Positions 37,101 through 51,227 of a stretch of 64,000 bases of DNA are shown here, piece by piece; the stretch's first letter is position 1, and each line of letters begins with the position of its first letter. The notes beneath the pieces were generated by a model. That model made no database searches, was not told the origin of the DNA, and saw only the letters and a program-made list of their open reading frames with translations. This stretch comes from Powellomyces hirtus (lineage: Eukaryota > Chytridiomycota > Chytridiomycetes > Spizellomycetales > Powellomycetaceae), in assembly GCA_025526995.1 (NCBI GenBank), contig JAHLKG010000025.1:248001-312000 (forward strand), in the 5' to 3' direction. The translations under genes and the position numbers were made by a program.

Positions 37101-40100
37101 TGCGCAGATCCACTCCCGGCTTGTCATCGCCAATGAGGATGTAGAGCATGCATTCCAATCACTGGATTGCCATCCAACAACATCAAAGATGATTGGAGAC
37201 AGGTAAGATATCCGCTTTATAAAGATTGATCTTGTCTTTTCAATTGAATTGTCGCATGTCAAACTCTTCTAAAAGCAAGGAGAGAATTCACATGTTTGAT
37301 GAACCTTATGAAGTTCATAGCATCAGCAGTCGCAGCAGCAGCAGCAACCTAGCAGCACCAGCAGCATCTTGCGTCTGCGAATGCCCTCCAAAATAAAATC
37401 TGTCACAAAGGGCTCACGGACTTTTTGGGGGTAAGCGACGCGTGGGTGGCACAGCCACGCACCGTTGATAATCACTTAGCTCCGCCACGAGAGGGCTTTG
37501 AAAATTCTGCTGGTCTTGCTCTTTCCGTAGTCGCAACCTTCGCAAGTCGTCGTAGTAACACGAGGGACGGCGCATCCTGCAGAAATGAGCGGCAGCGGGA
37601 GCATGACGGTAGTTCCGAAGCACAGCTTCCGTATGAGGAGAAATCTTGCGAGGTATGCGGATTGGTTGGAAATTGACCCAACAAAGGAAATGGACGAACA
37701 CCCCGAGCTAGCGGTGCAGTAACGTTTTAGATATGCCAGCGCAATATTAAGGAGCGGCCGTTATCTCTCCAAAGCGACCCTCTCTTTTCCTGCTGTTTTC
37801 AATCCGTCAGCATGATGGACTGACTTCTACTGGTAGTCCTCTGAAGTCACTGGATCTACCCATGGGAGAGCGTCTCCTTCGCGAAGGCTTGCGCATATGT
37901 TGTAGTTACAGATGAAAAGGACAGTGGTGACGCCTCCTTCACGTCGCTCGCCGCGACGAAATCGAGAGACCGGAATCACGTTGAGTTTCGGTCCCACGTC
38001 AACTGCAACGACGCTCGGTCAGCAAAAGACGCCATTTTTGCTTGAGCTGTAATCTTTGACGAAAACTCTGCCCTTACCCACCTGTGAATGACCTTCCTGA
38101 AGAGCTCTGCGAGGCGGCAGCGAACGGGATTGTCCTAACGGTCGCGAAGACGAGGTCAAGCGGGTTGATTGCCTCGACGAGAAAACATGGGAACCTCTCG
38201 AGGACATAGAGCACTGCTCCATTTACTCTGAACAGGTCATGAGAGGGTTGCTATCGCTTTCTCTGCCGCCGTTACGCCTTTGCCAAAATGGTGAGCTTTG
38301 TTCCTCGTGAAAGCAGGGCTCCATTTGTTTTTGAATTCGAGCGTGCCGCGCATTCATTGCGTTCTTTCCGGTCTTGTAATCCTCCGTGACTGTGATATTT
38401 GAGCACATCCGCGAGATATTTTGGTGGCGGGAAGCGTATTCGTAGCTCCGAGGGCGTCCAGTCTCTTCTTCACCTCGTTATACTTGTACACAGGGAGACG
38501 CCGAACGGCGAGACCCCGACCGAGATGCAGGAAGAGGCGCTCGTTGGCGCCTGTCGTTTTCGTGCCTCGCTCTAAACTGGCTTTTGAGATCGCCAGCAGC
38601 TGGGCTTGAACATTCTTCTTCATGGCATTTTGCCGAATTGCCAGATTTCACGACGACGTCGCTCTTGGTTGACCTCGATGTCGTTTCTGCTGTTATCCCT
38701 CATCGTAAAATGATTTTGGCTTAGGTCCTGTCGACTTTTCTGGCCAAATTCTTTTCTTGCATTCGAAAGTAAGCTCCAGGAAAGCCCTTCAGCGACGATG
38801 GTCTTCTAGTCGGAGCTGTAGCCTGCCGGTTTCTTTCGAGGGCCTTGTGAAATGGAAAGATAGAGAGAACGAGAAGACTTGAAGAGAGGTTGCGTTCGAT
38901 TATTGGGTTGTTTTGTGATGGTTGGGGACGTTACCACTGCACTGTATGTATGCACGGTCGGGCTGTACGCAACTGGAATTCTATGTTGAGCCAAAGATAC
39001 CACAGTGATTTTGGTAGAAATTGTCACAGAGCGGTGGCCGACTTGGCTAAATCTTTGCTCAGTTTGGCGTTTGAGTTGTGGGTAAATGAGCTGGAAGCTG
39101 ATGGACTACGCCGGTTTGGCGATCCCCTTGCTTCTGACCATGTTTCCACCATGCATTTTGTTCAAGTTCGAAATCCTTTGACACCCAGCCTTAGAACTAC
39201 TTGGACAAACGAAATAGAGACTTTTCCGCAGTTTGGCGTTGGAACCGTAAGGTAAATTGGCTAGGAACTGATGGAGGTATTGCATTTTGCATTTCAGCCT
39301 CTTCTGACACGTGCTTTGGCAGACATTCTGGCGCAAGCGCAACTATTTTGACGTCTCAGACGCAGGAATCATTAGAGTAAAAGGAAAGAGGAGACGAAGA
39401 AAGGGTGGTGTCTTGTACAAACTTATCTTTCAGTCCACAAAAAAGCCGAGTCATTCAATACCGTTACCAATATCTTTCTTCTCACGGGAGGTGCCCTTGG
39501 TAGAATGTCTTGAATGGTTCTTGAAAGAGCTCCTCCGCAGACATAAGTTCTCCTGTGTGAGGTGCTGAATGAAAATGCGCTGTATTTGATCTTGTCACGC
39601 TCAATCCGATCTAGAGTGTTCATTCAAAGCTTGATATCCGATTACGAAACCGAGCAGTTTTTAATTTATGGAAAACTATGTCAAATAACCCTCATGTCGG
39701 GAACCACGACAGATGTTCTGATTTACACATGATAGTAGCCAAAGACTGAGGAAGGCGTGATAGTGAACCTAGGGTCAGAAAGTATGCAGCAGATGTCGGC
39801 TTTCATCACCCATAGTCCACGCTGCTGACGATCTTCCCCGTCCGAGCGCCCAGAGTGCGCCCTTCTCATTTGGCACTAAAGTGATCTTGCTGCATCGGAT
39901 ATGCCACTGCTCATTTGACAAGGAACGGACCACGAGTCGACAATATGAAGAAACTCCGATGCCCTTCTGATATCCCTATCTACCTAAGGTCTGTGGCGAG
40001 AGCATAAGAAACAGCTCAGAATAAAACCGTCAGGCGAACAACACTTTCATTCCCAGTGCACCCTTGTCAACAAGTCTTTCATGCATGGAAGGCCGAGATC

Positions 40101-42960
40101 AATCCTATTGACCAAGCAAAATGGATTAGTAATCCATATCGTTTTCTCGGCTCGTATATCACTCGGTCATCTTCCCGAACTTCGTGAAGGTTGACGCCAC
40201 CATAGAGGAGCGAATGAATGCCCCATGGTGCGGGCACTGGGAAGAGGAGCGGCAGCTCTGTGTACGACCCGAATGCGCATAACAAGCAGCTTGCGATGCA
40301 AATGCTAGGCGAACACGCGTTTCATCCAGTCCACTTTCTTTTTTGCATCATCGGGGAATGTCGACATGCTGCGCGACATACGAGAGAACAATATTGCGAC
40401 CTTCAAATCGTCGGCTTCGCCTTGGCGACCTGTTCCCACAATCAGGGTATTTACCATAATAGTTCCCAAGTCTCCAGTTCATAGCGAAGTGGCCGACCTG
40501 CTTGCTCCTCTTAGGGCATAGGACGATGCGTGTAAAACCGGGGGTACCAGTCGCCAGGCAATCGAGCTCGACGCTATCCGACGGGTTCTCAATGTCAAAG
40601 TAGAGAAGCAAGTGCCTGGATCTCAATGACACTCGGACGAGGTATTTATGGGGCCTTCCCCAATTAATGAGTGGTATGAGCCTGAGTGCGCGCCTGATGC
40701 ACTGACTTCTGGACTGACATCCGCCTCGTTGGTGCTGAGTGTCAGTCTCACATCCTTTTTCTCCTCGATCACTTATATTCGGATCTTAGAGCCACGCAGA
40801 TCCAGATTCCCTGTTCCCGGCGAGAAGCAGCGCGCTGACTTTTCCACCTCTGCACTTGGAAAGCTGATCGGGCCAAGTGTCGTACAGTTGAGCATATGTT
40901 GACGTTGCGGCAGAGCGAAGTGGGTGGCTGGTATCACCGCGTGGATCTGCACGGGATAGTCAGCAGACGCAATGACGCCTCAATGCACCGGCCAAGCAGG
41001 CCTTGCCCTCAACGGCGATTGAGGTTAGCTCGATAGTCTGGTGTAGCTTTCGCCCTAAAGATGAGCAATGAGAGTGTTGCACAGCAATATTGGCGTAGAG
41101 GCCACCGTTCCGTATAGGGCCCCAAAAATGTCGGCAATCGTCTTCGGGATTCAAGATTTGTGAGCAGCAGCAGGTCGTAGAACGGTGATCCGAGAGCTGA
41201 ATGGTGGCTGTCCTGCTCCTTGACATGTCACCCACCGACCTCACATTGAGAGGTATGCCGGAATGAGCACGATTTCTGACTTCCCTTCCGGCCCACGCAC
41301 GAGAAACATTATGGTCGCCTGGCGTTGTACATCGTAGTGATCGAACGAGCACCCGAAGCTCCGGGCTTGATCTCTTGGCAGACACAATTGGATCCCCTGA
41401 CTGTGGAGCTCGCACGAGGACTTTTATAAGCAGAGGAGGCAAGAACTCGTGCGGCCGTGTGGGGTGCTGTGTTAGGGCCTACTGAAGGTGTTCATGAACC
41501 GGTGGGGTGTGCAACTGTACGGTGAGAGGGACTTCTTGCTCATGGATGATGAGCATGTATCACTATTTAAGGCGGGACATTCTTCAGCAGCAACCCGGGG
41601 GATTAAGACGGTGACCAGTTTGAACCTGCGATTTCGACGAGATGTGTCAGACATCACACGGCTTCTATCAACATCACCGTCATCTTGCTCTTGTGTCAAG
41701 ATTTGCAACATATCCAATTGGGCATCATGATCTTCACTTACACCCAGTTACAGCCTTTTATGAAATCTATCGATGGGATGAGCAAAATATCGGGCATGAC
41801 GACCTCAATTGATATACACCTATCTGTCAAGTCGTGGTTCTCGTGTAGATAAATCAAGCGCACTGCAGTGGCACTTGAAAGCGTCATCCGGATGGGTGGT
41901 TATATCGGCGGGCTGAGCTTCCCTGGCAAGCAGAAAATCCAAGATTCGTGGATTTGGACCTAGATGTGGAGGAATTCAGACCATTAAGCAGGCGGCCTCT
42001 CAGTTCTTTGCAGGTCGAAGTCACGCCGCCGATTCGTTGAGTGTGTTCCGGCAGTTCGGCGTCGACATCGAAGACTCTACTTTTGCGAAGTCGGATGGGG
42101 GGCGGGGTATGTGTGTTGACTCTGGTCGCGTATGGACTTGGGTCGCGTTTCTTTATCGCCCCGCGGAAATACGGACCGGCACATTCGCACGAAGAGCAAG
42201 GCGTGGCGGCAGTGGTGCTTCATCAACGCTGCTCACTGCGACGATGATGGCGTTTGTTGAGCGCTGCTTTAAGACCTGGTTGGAAGTCGAACGTCCGTTG
42301 GCTCATCTGCTGCTGCGTTTCCCCGGTATCGGCGAATTTACCAGAACTTACCGTTGGATCTAGAGAGAATTTGCACACCCACACTACAAGTATGTGTGTT
42401 GTGACGTGGCCAGTATACTTGTAGGTTCTGAGTCCTCAATGAAGTCCGGGACTGTCCGGCTCCTTGGGATGCGACGCGCCCAAGTAGCAACTTCGCACTA
42501 ACTTGAATGGTTCCGCCGCTCGCGACGCGCTTGTATTTCACATGACATAGCATGGCTTGCCTCAGTGCTTGAACTAGACTAAGCAAAGAAGAATGAGATA
42601 TGAGTGATTGTGAGCAGCATGCAGAGACAGCGAGTGCGGGAGAGGGTCGGTTGACACTTGTGAATGTAGAAATTGACTGGCCTTTTTCAAGTACGCAAGA
42701 CGAACAACAGCCGAGCTACCAGAAAGTTCAATGAGGAGGAAGATCAATCCACCGAACGACCAAACCAGGTTGGCCGTGTCGATGTTGCCGTTGCGCGTTG
42801 CTGTTGCAAATTGCTGGAGGCCGGCTGCTGGTGGCCGGTTGCTGGTGGCGTGTGGGTGACAGCATTGGGAGACGAGGAAAGAAGGACGAAGGGGACCATA
42901 GTGTGGGTGGCGCAGACATTCATTTGTTGCTCAGCCGCGCGCCCGACTGACTGATTCACC
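34200..42960. other. Long region without a recognisable gene
   Basis: 8.7 kb between the TMEM120-like gene and MAU2. Open frames stay below about 160 codons and none shows a known motif. A CAG trinucleotide run lies at 37330-37370. A weak duplicated segment with CAGTTTGGCGTT occurs at about 39061 and 39229. Minus-strand frames between 40079 and 41442 (for example LLLYFDIENPSDSVELDCL and YTELPLLFPVPAPWGIHSLL) have protein-like composition and could be exons of a decayed or unrecognised gene. No LTR, inverted ends or RNA gene was found. Confidence 0.5.
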
Positions 42961-43012
42961 GATGCATGGATGGATTGACAGTTTTTCCCTTTTTCCCTCC
43001 AAATGTCTGCAA

Positions 43013-45408
43013 ATGTCCGGCCAGCCTTACCACTACCTGTGGGCATTGGCGGAAGCGCATCTCCTGAGGGCGCGCTCGGCCCATGACAAAACTCAGCAGG
43101 ACGTCACCGCTGCAATCAGATGTCTCGAAGCCGTCCTCCTCACAAACCTTCTCCCCCTCGACTCCGAAGTTAGGACCCGTTACAGAATAGCAGAGCTTCT
43201 GCTCGCACATGCCGATCCGTCCAACCTCATCCATGCAGACGCCCATCTGAACAAGGCATCTCTCCTCCTTCTCAAACAGAACGACCCGGGAATGAGAAAC
43301 TACCAGTTCGCCATCCAGGACCTGCAGGCAAAGATCACCACCGCTGCAGATAACCAAGTCGCCGATGATCGTGGAATACAACGCACCTGCAGTCGCACTG
43401 TTCTCAATTCCCTCAAATCGGCCGAAAAAGAAGCTCTCCGGCTTGAAATGTGGAAGTGGTTCTATCACTTTGCAATGAGACGCGCGGACATGCTGGCCAG
43501 AGATGGGCAAGTCAAGGCATGCTGCTCCGTCATGTACACTGCCGCCGGAGAAGCTGACCGGGTCGGACATCTTCAAATGAAGGTTAGTGATGGCAGGGAA
43601 ACGACATGAGGTTCGCATGCGCGAGTTCGACCGCTTCTTCTCTAATCTCGGATTTCCACGCAGGCAGTGCTTCTGATATCGCTCACCCACCATATGATGA
43701 AAACGCAGAGTGTCGCGCTGGCCGCAGATGCTCTTGCCCAACTCTCCGTTCTATTTGAGCCCCCACTACCACCATCTTCGACAGACATCACTCCTGTCTT
43801 GCCTACCATTGCGCCTACCCAGTCAGCCCCTCGTGCCACTGTCGACCACGAACATCTCCGCTTGTACTACACGGTCACCGCAATCATTCACTCTCTACAC
43901 ATCGGCAAGACTAGAGACGCCCTTGCTCGCTTGGCCTTTCTGCATGCTCAAGTCGAGAAACCGTCCACTACCGCTGATGCCGAAATCGATACAGGAGTTG
44001 CTCATGTCCTCCTGACACAAACAAATTCTAGCACAACCGAGATTTTTCCGGTCACCCTTCTTCCTCGGAACAAGCTGTACGCTTTGGTGTTTCTGATATC
44101 GGGAATGGTGCACAAATGCGACGACAATTTGAAGGCCAAAAAGCATCTCATTGAGGGCCTGAAAACCATTGAAAGTACGGAACATGCTTATTTCCTGCTT
44201 CCATACCTTCTTTTGCCATCCTGTTGGTTCCACTCATGCTAACGTATCTTCCTTCTAGAGGAATTCGAGAACGACGAAAGTATGCATTTCTTGTTGTATG
44301 TCTACCCGCCAGAGTAACTTCATACTGATCCTTCATTGTCACTATAGCGTCGGCAAAACAGGCACACGCACCCACTGCTCCCAATTGGCCACATGAGGTC
44401 AAAATCATGCAATTTCGGCATTTGGCAGAGGTCAGCCTCACGCGGGGAGAATTTAACGATGCGTTTCGGGTATGTTCTACCGCCATGGCTCACCTTGTTA
44501 CAATACTAATGAGACATTTCCGTGTCCATCGTTCAGATACTGTTGAAGATCAATGAATGGTGCAGCGAAGATGCTCAGCTGTGGCGAAAACATCAACCTG
44601 TTGTTGCGCTTGACTGGGCCATGCTGTACCAAGCTCTCGGCAAATTTGACTTGGCAACTCAGTGGCTCCAAACCGCCTTATCTCTTGGCAATCAAGATGT
44701 GCAATTCACGGCAAAGATTCACTTGATTGTGATGGCTTTTGCGGGCGCCTCACCTAGTCCCGCCAGCGTGAGTACTTGATGCCCATTCTCAGAGATATGC
44801 TCCTGTAATCTAATATCCGGGACGGTGGTGTTGATAGGGAGTCATGCTACTGCACGAACTACGCGATCAGAAGCGTGCCGGAACAGTATGCACAACAGGC
44901 CAGTTAGCGCTCCTAGACCTTGTCAGCGGTATGGAAAGCATGATCAATGGCAACATTCGGGATACAAAGTAGGAATCTTTGTCTTTGCGATACAGAGCCC
45001 CTCCCACATCACTCCTCAATGTGACTGACACCGATCACTCAACTTTTCAGGGTCAAAATCCTAGACTGCATTAAAACCAACGAAGCTCTGGTCTGCGTGC
45101 AGCTGCGGTATGTGACCGTTGGACTTCTCGGGGATCTCTTCCTTCCGCTCGACGCAGTTCAAGCCGAAAAAATGTACACAACCGCTTATATCATGGCAAA
45201 GAAATCGCACAACGATGCGTTCGCAGCCACGAGTGCCGTTGCCATCAACGAGCTGATCCAGAGCAGTGGCCGGTCAGACGACAAGTACGCTGATCTGGCT
45301 ATCAGCCACGGGCATGTCGTCAAAAAGGCAACGGATCTCGTTGCGGGCCGGTTGAGAGAGTGGGAGCAGAAGGGAGGACCAAACATGATGGCATCCCGCG
45401 CTTTGTGA
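43013..45408 (+). CDS. MAU2: MAU2/Scc4 cohesin loading factor (647 residues)
   Basis: Partner of the Scc2/NIPBL loader; the pair loads cohesin onto chromatin in the nucleus. Seven exons: 43013-43582, 43664-44174, 44259-44279, 44348-44469, 44537-44767, 44838-44968 and 45051-45408. All introns are GT-AG, 67-84 bp, and all joins keep frame to TGA. The protein is a run of TPR-like helices: YLWALAEAHLLRARSAHD at the start, IRCLEAVLLTNLLPLDSE, YRIAELLLAHADPSNLIHA, LYALVFLISGMVHKC, DWAMLYQALGKFDLATQWLQ, and LRYVTVGLLGDLFLPLD near the end. The last part, SHNDAFAATSAVAINELIQ, fits the family. The ATG at 43013 is the first in frame that leads straight into conserved sequence. Exon 3 is only 21 bp. Length is normal for fungal members. 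Confidence 0.88.
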
Positions 45409-45545
45409 GTTTGATTCACTTATGATGTAGGGTTGCATTTCATTTCTGTTACCCTATCTATTCGCCATGTTTGGTATATATGTGTATGTAGTCTTAAAAG
45501 AAGGTTCCCCTATTTTGAACGTCTTCTTTTCAATGATCTATATTC

Positions 45546-45960
45546 TCAAGCCATGTTCTGATGCACCTGAATCATAAGCGCTCCGCCTTCCATCCCCGCC
45601 GATCCAATGCGGAATCCTCCTGGTACCGGCATCACCGTCTCCCCACGTTTCGCTCCCGTCTCCCCTGCAACGTGATGAGGGCGCTGGTGCATCGCGTGGG
45701 TTGCCCGGCTAGCGTGCATTTTTGCATGCTGCTGTTGTTGAAAGAGTTTGTCGTCTCCGTGCCTTGGGATCTGCGGATTTCCGGATGGCCGAGGATCTGT
45801 GCCATCTGCCATGCGTTGGACTGGTATGGCGCACAATCCTACTGGTCAGCGAGTTTCCAATAAATTTCATGAGATTGCGCTTACCGCGGAGTTGCCGTAT
45901 ATACTCTTTGTGCGCATCGACGATCACCTGTGCCTGTATCCTCAGATCATCAGCATCCAC
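45546..45960 (-). CDS. Small hypothetical gene, tail-to-tail with MAU2
   Basis: Minus-strand exons about 45960-45885 and 45841-45546, with a 43-bp intron bordered GTAAGC and CCAG; the join keeps frame. The first exon reads ADDLRIQAQVIVDAHKEYIR, a good helix. The second is Gln/His/Met-rich and ends FRIGSAGMEGGALMIQVHQ before a stop. No ATG was found in frame, so an upstream exon probably exists. The family was not recognised. It converges on MAU2 with about 140 bp between the stops. Confidence 0.5.
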
Positions 45961-45969
45961 GCAGTATCA

Positions 45970-48900
45970 CGCGCATCCTTTCATAACAGCGCACTCCATA
46001 CCTTTGCAGGCCCCCCATCCACCCCTCGCACAAGCGTTCCCGTTGTCGGGAGGGCAAAGTGGGGAACGCGTGATACGTCAGTGGTTTCGTCGCGAACGGG
46101 TTTGATCCTATGTACACAGGAGGAAAATCACAACCGACTCAAAAGAGCTGTGCTGCGACATCGATGGACACCCAAGCTGTGAGGTGCGTACCGTTTTTGC
46201 GTCAGTAGTGTGTACATGTTGGTTATGAATCGGACGCCGGCGTCGGGCTGTGCAGTCATCACGGCATGGGCTGCTTCTTCCGGAATGTGAATTCTATGGC
46301 GTTTGAAGACTGCATAGGCGAATCACATGTACGGTTCAGGTGCATTGGGAGAAAGAGGTGGTAGGACGCTGTTCAAGGACATACGTACATTTCCCCAGCT
46401 GTTCCTGCAGAGCACCATGCGACAGAGGACAGAAGCGTGAGTACAACTGGATCCATGGGCAGCCCACAACGCCGCGCACTTCATACCCAGTTCTTGGCCT
46501 TCTGCGCAGTACTGTCACCCGTATACATCCTTTCCAAAGCAAGCAAGGTATCTCCCGCATGATATCGTGCGAAAATCTCGGCAATTGTGTATCCATTCGC
46601 CAAGTCCCTGGTGAAGAAAATGAAACCAACCATGAGCACCCATGTTTCTGATGAGTTGGTTTCAAAGCATGTGGTGAAGGTTGTGTCGCTACCGCCGTGG
46701 ATTTTTGACCGGATACGTGAGGTCGAGACTTTGCAGCCATTTGAGGATTTCGCGGGGCAGTGGATGTTGGTGAGGATGTAGTGAGGAGCTCATTGTTGAC
46801 AGGTTGTATGTCGGACAGTTTGTGGTGATGATGAACAGATAGTTTTGGATTACTTGATGCGACGCGTCCCAATCTCCGACTGAAAGAATGTTCGAAATTC
46901 AAGCCACAGATCATTGCGCTGGGACGGCAGGCGAACCTTTGCATCTCGCTGTCGTTAGGATGGAGTTCAAGGCACGCAGGCAGTCCCTCCCATACACAAC
47001 CGGCATTGCGACACTCTCTGAAATGCAAGTGGAATGACCACAGGTTTTCTTTCTGCTGAAAGCTCAAATATAATGGCACAAACGTTCTGATTTGTGGGAA
47101 TGAGTTTTGTAGCGCAAAAATCTCAATTGCACTATTTTGCTCAGACGTATTACGCTTGAAGCTGCGCCAACGACATATGCAACGCTCACATCACGTTCAG
47201 ATTATGCCTTCCACTCAATGTCTGAAGGTCGGGCCGCAAATGTTTTTATACTATTCAATGACTTACCCACCCTCCTTTCTTTTTGTATAGATAACGTGTC
47301 AGTTGAATCATCCATTGCAATGGAAGATTTGTCTTATGTTCAGAAAGATGTGTTATTGTCGGATCTGATGCGCGACTGGGGGAACAATGACGGATGCTGA
47401 TTTGCGTTTTGTGTCAACGGTAATGGTAAAATTTTGCTTCCCATCCGGATGTTCCCCATCTTTTCTTTTCAAAAGCGTGTTCTTTCTGCGCGATGGCAAA
47501 ATTGTCACGAAAGACACAATGGAGATACTGGAAGGTGCTGATCCACGGTTTCATATTTGGTGTTCACTTGAATCCTCGGAGACCGTTGGATCGCCGTCGG
47601 ATGCGCGTTGGAAGGCGTTCGGGAGCAGTGAAGACGATGAGGGGGTAGTCAGCGTGGCAGCGACTCAGGCGGTTGCGGATGCCGAGACTTAGGAGTGGGA
47701 CGTGGCGGTCGAGGAGAGGATCGGCCAGCTCCTTGCCTGGCACATCAGCCAGCTCGGCTGTCTCATCGTAGTAGTTGGCAGAGTCGGATGGCAACTATCC
47801 ATAGTTCTATTGTCTATCTTCTCCTTCTTTGAGATCGTGGGAATCAGAGATAAGCGAGCTTGACAGCTCATTATCTCCATGGAACGGTGTCGCCAACATT
47901 ATGACACTGTACGAAAACTGCGCAGCTGAACCCCCACCCGCACACTTCATCGGCATTTCTGCATCATCATAAGTTGACGCATTGGGAAACGGGCTGCGTT
48001 CGGCTTGACCAACATCCTGGCCTCGGAAAAATGATGACGCTGACCTGTGACTCAATCATGAAACTTTTCGCGATGTCTGGCATTGTCTACTTCGCAAAAG
48101 TCTTCCATTGAGTTTCTGATGTGGGTCAAAGACTGAAACCTGATCGGTTCGATGGTCTAGTCGCGGTGGTGTCATCCATTGTTGCACACCTTGTGCGTTC
48201 CCGATCGAGGACTTTCCTGCGGGGCTCCCGCGTATTTTCCCTTGCAGTGGAGAGTCGGAGGCTTGGTGGGGCGGGGCTGGATATCGCCATGTCTGTCCTC
48301 TCTTCGACCTGCCACGTTTGTTGATATGGGTTCATTAACTCTCTGAAACGATGAAATATCGCTTATGATGAAGCGAGATCAGCTTGGGGTTGCTGAACGC
48401 AATGAAGTCCAAGAAACGGAGATCTGATGTGGCTTGCATCCAAACTTAACAAATCAAAGACGGAAGTATGGCCAAAGGTAGGTTACTGGAACGTGTATTG
48501 CAAATGCCAGGCATCACAACTCATGGGATTTTGTTATCGTAGGGTTACCCAGATTTTGCGTTAATGGTAATCCCAAATTCAATCACAGATCGTACCGGTA
48601 AGATAGATAGAAGTCAAGAGAGAATTCGTCGTAGGTCATCACATCTACCGCTGCGTCCACCGACAATATATCTGACTGCCTGACGGCTGCCCTGAATATA
48701 TTTTCATCCAGAAGTTCACTATTGTTTGGGCTTTCGCACATTGGCCCGAAGAAACCGTCAGATGCACCAGTAGTAGACAGCTTGTAGGGGGTGCGAAGAG
48801 TTGGAGTGCACCGGGTCATGCTGTCCCACTACGAGGCCGTGACTCACAATTGTGTGCGAGGTCTGATCGCGGAGGGGTTGGAGACGGATCGAAGCCTCCA

Positions 48901-49740
48901 ACAATGCAAGAGGACGGGAGCGCGATTGCGGTGCTAGAATGGGGGGAAGCACAATATCGAGACCGACAGCACATATTGATGATGATCATTGCGTAGGGAT
49001 ACGCAGACGCTCATATTGCCTTTCGGAATCTAAGAATCAGGGTTCCCACACTTTACTTCCGGAGCAGCGCATGAGCATCGGATGATATCCAATGTTTGAA
49101 AAATCGGAGCATCCAAACTAGCCATTCAGCGAAGACAGAAGGTTCTGACGTTCCAGCCCGTCGCCTAGTGGCCTGGTGACTCCGAGTAGCTGCGACAAGC
49201 AGAGCGTAAGACTGCATGGTTCGACGCCAGAGCCAACGTTGTTCGGGATAACACTTGACGCACGGCTGCCTCAAACCATTGGTTCTGCAAGCTGGCGACG
49301 TTCCACCAAAGTGAGAACTACGGACAGACCAATCTTCCCATCTGAATGCCAAAGAGCTACAAAGGACACAGCCAACTCGGGTGCGCTTGAGCCCTCCGCG
49401 AATGGTCTCAGAGACTTGGCCGCGAGAAGAAGACTGGCAGTTCATCCTACCGCTGGTAAAAAGCGGGCCGTTGAATTATATCATAAGTGAACAATGGACA
49501 TCCCCCGACGAGCTCACCGTGCCAACGCTGCTTAACTCTCCGCAGCGTCCTTCGTGCCCTCCACGGTATCGTATAGCTGATTCCTGGTGGGCATGCGCTC
49601 CAGCTGTGCCAGACGCGTTTGGCACACGGAGACGGAGAGAGGCGGCGCTGAACGCAATTTCAAGTTGGCAGCTCCGACAGCTTCCACTGTACACACGAAA
49701 CACACTCCGCCCGTGGTTGACAGCGCTTTTGGTTCAAAAT
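45970..49740. other. Intergenic region without a convincing gene
   Basis: Several frames of 60-250 codons overlap on both strands and show no motif. The most protein-like are plus-strand 47387-47692 (KIVTKDTMEILEGADPRF) and minus-strand 47564-48055, where one frame is broken only by two stops near 47800 (DSANYYDETAELADVPGKE). A minus-strand end at 48586-48740 (DEFSLDFYLSYRYDL then stop) could be a last exon. None is strong enough to call. Confidence 0.4.
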
Positions 49741-49741
49741 C

Positions 49742-51185
49742 ATGGGCTGTTTTCCGTCTGCCTTCAGGCGGGTCACGCTGAGACGGATGCTCAAACAGCA
49801 TGCGAAACGACTCAACTATCTGCATCTCAGTTACACCTACTTTGTCGGGTCCTCGCTGCTTTTTTCCCTGGTGCTGTGGTTGATGGAAAGGGGCACGGTA
49901 GCATATATCGATGCCTTGTTCCTTTCCGTCTCGGGAATGACTGTGACGGGTCTCTCCCCCGTTAACAGCTCGGCGCTGTCCACGCCATCGCATGTCTTAC
50001 TCTTCTTTACAATGATTGTCGGTAGCAACGTCTTCACTTCTCTAATTCCGGTCTGGATCCGCCGCCGTGCTCTACTGGAATACAATACCAAAAACGAGGT
50101 AGGAGCCTCTCCCACAAGGCCTCTCGAAGATGAATAGAGTAAGTCCCATCCAAGTTCTTAACCTTTTTCAATCCTCTACCACATGTGTAGGCAGATAGGG
50201 ACAACCTTGCAAACAGCGAGGACGGCGTCGAGGATCACACCTTTCGTTTGGCAGAATTTGGTTTGACTACCATGCGCAGAAGAGACTGGAGAGACCGAAC
50301 GATCGGAACGGGAGGACCTTTAGTACAATCGCCATCCTCTATTCTGGGGAAGAGCCGGCCGGAAGCACCAGCGAAACCGAAAGAGCCCAACTCAGTCCCT
50401 TGCGTAGGAGGACCCGAAAAGAAACCACTACCACCACTAAATTACGATGTGGTTGATTCTGATGTTTCTAAGAGCAACATGCGAACGAATGCCGATACTG
50501 TTCGAAGTCTCGGCCAAGTGCGGTTCGCCACCAAGCATGGAGAACCAGAGGGTACCTCTGCGGGACTGGACTTCAGCGCGCAATTTGTCACAGCGAATAC
50601 TGCAACCTCGAATGCCACTTCAAGCGATCCTCTAGTACCAGTCCCTCGCCCAGAACTATCTCATGGCAGTCTGTACGCGCTAGAAGAAGTGGTTGGAGTG
50701 GAATTCCTGGCGCTTACAAAGCTGCAGAAGATCGTCCTCCTGCTCTTCTTGGCGGTTCAGCTTATGGTGGCCATTATCGTTAGGATCACCCTAGCCGCGT
50801 CACCCGAAACAGCGGCTGTATTGGATCGGCACAGTGTGGATCTCTGGTTTTTCTCAGCGCACATCTCCGTCTCCGCGTTCAATAACGCCGGCTTCACTTT
50901 GCTCGATGACAGTCTCGACAGCTTTAGCGGATCTGGCATCATTATTTTTACCCTTGCGTTCAGCATTTTAGTTGGTTTTACCGCTTGGCCCATTGCAATG
51001 CGTCTGGTTTTGCATCTACTGGCCATGTATCATCAACGACGCGGAAATGTTCACGAGAAACGAGTTTACCAATACCTACTTGATCACCCGCGGCGCTGCT
51101 ACACGCATCTGGTTTGTCACTCTTATTTGCTACATTCTTTCTTCTACGCCATTTCTTGTTCCTCTTTTCTCAATTTTTCTTCCTT

Positions 51186-51227
<42 letters not shown>

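Noticed and set aside
40960..41442. Minus-strand frame of 160 codons
   Set aside because: No motif and no splice context found; kept only as a possible decayed exon in the description of the region.
46336..47079. Minus-strand frame of 247 codons
   Set aside because: Composition looks random, no motif, and competing frames on both strands; not supported as a gene.
49381..49965. Plus-strand frame of 194 codons overlapping the TRK start
   Set aside because: Runs in another frame over the conserved first pore unit of the transporter, so it is a shadow there.
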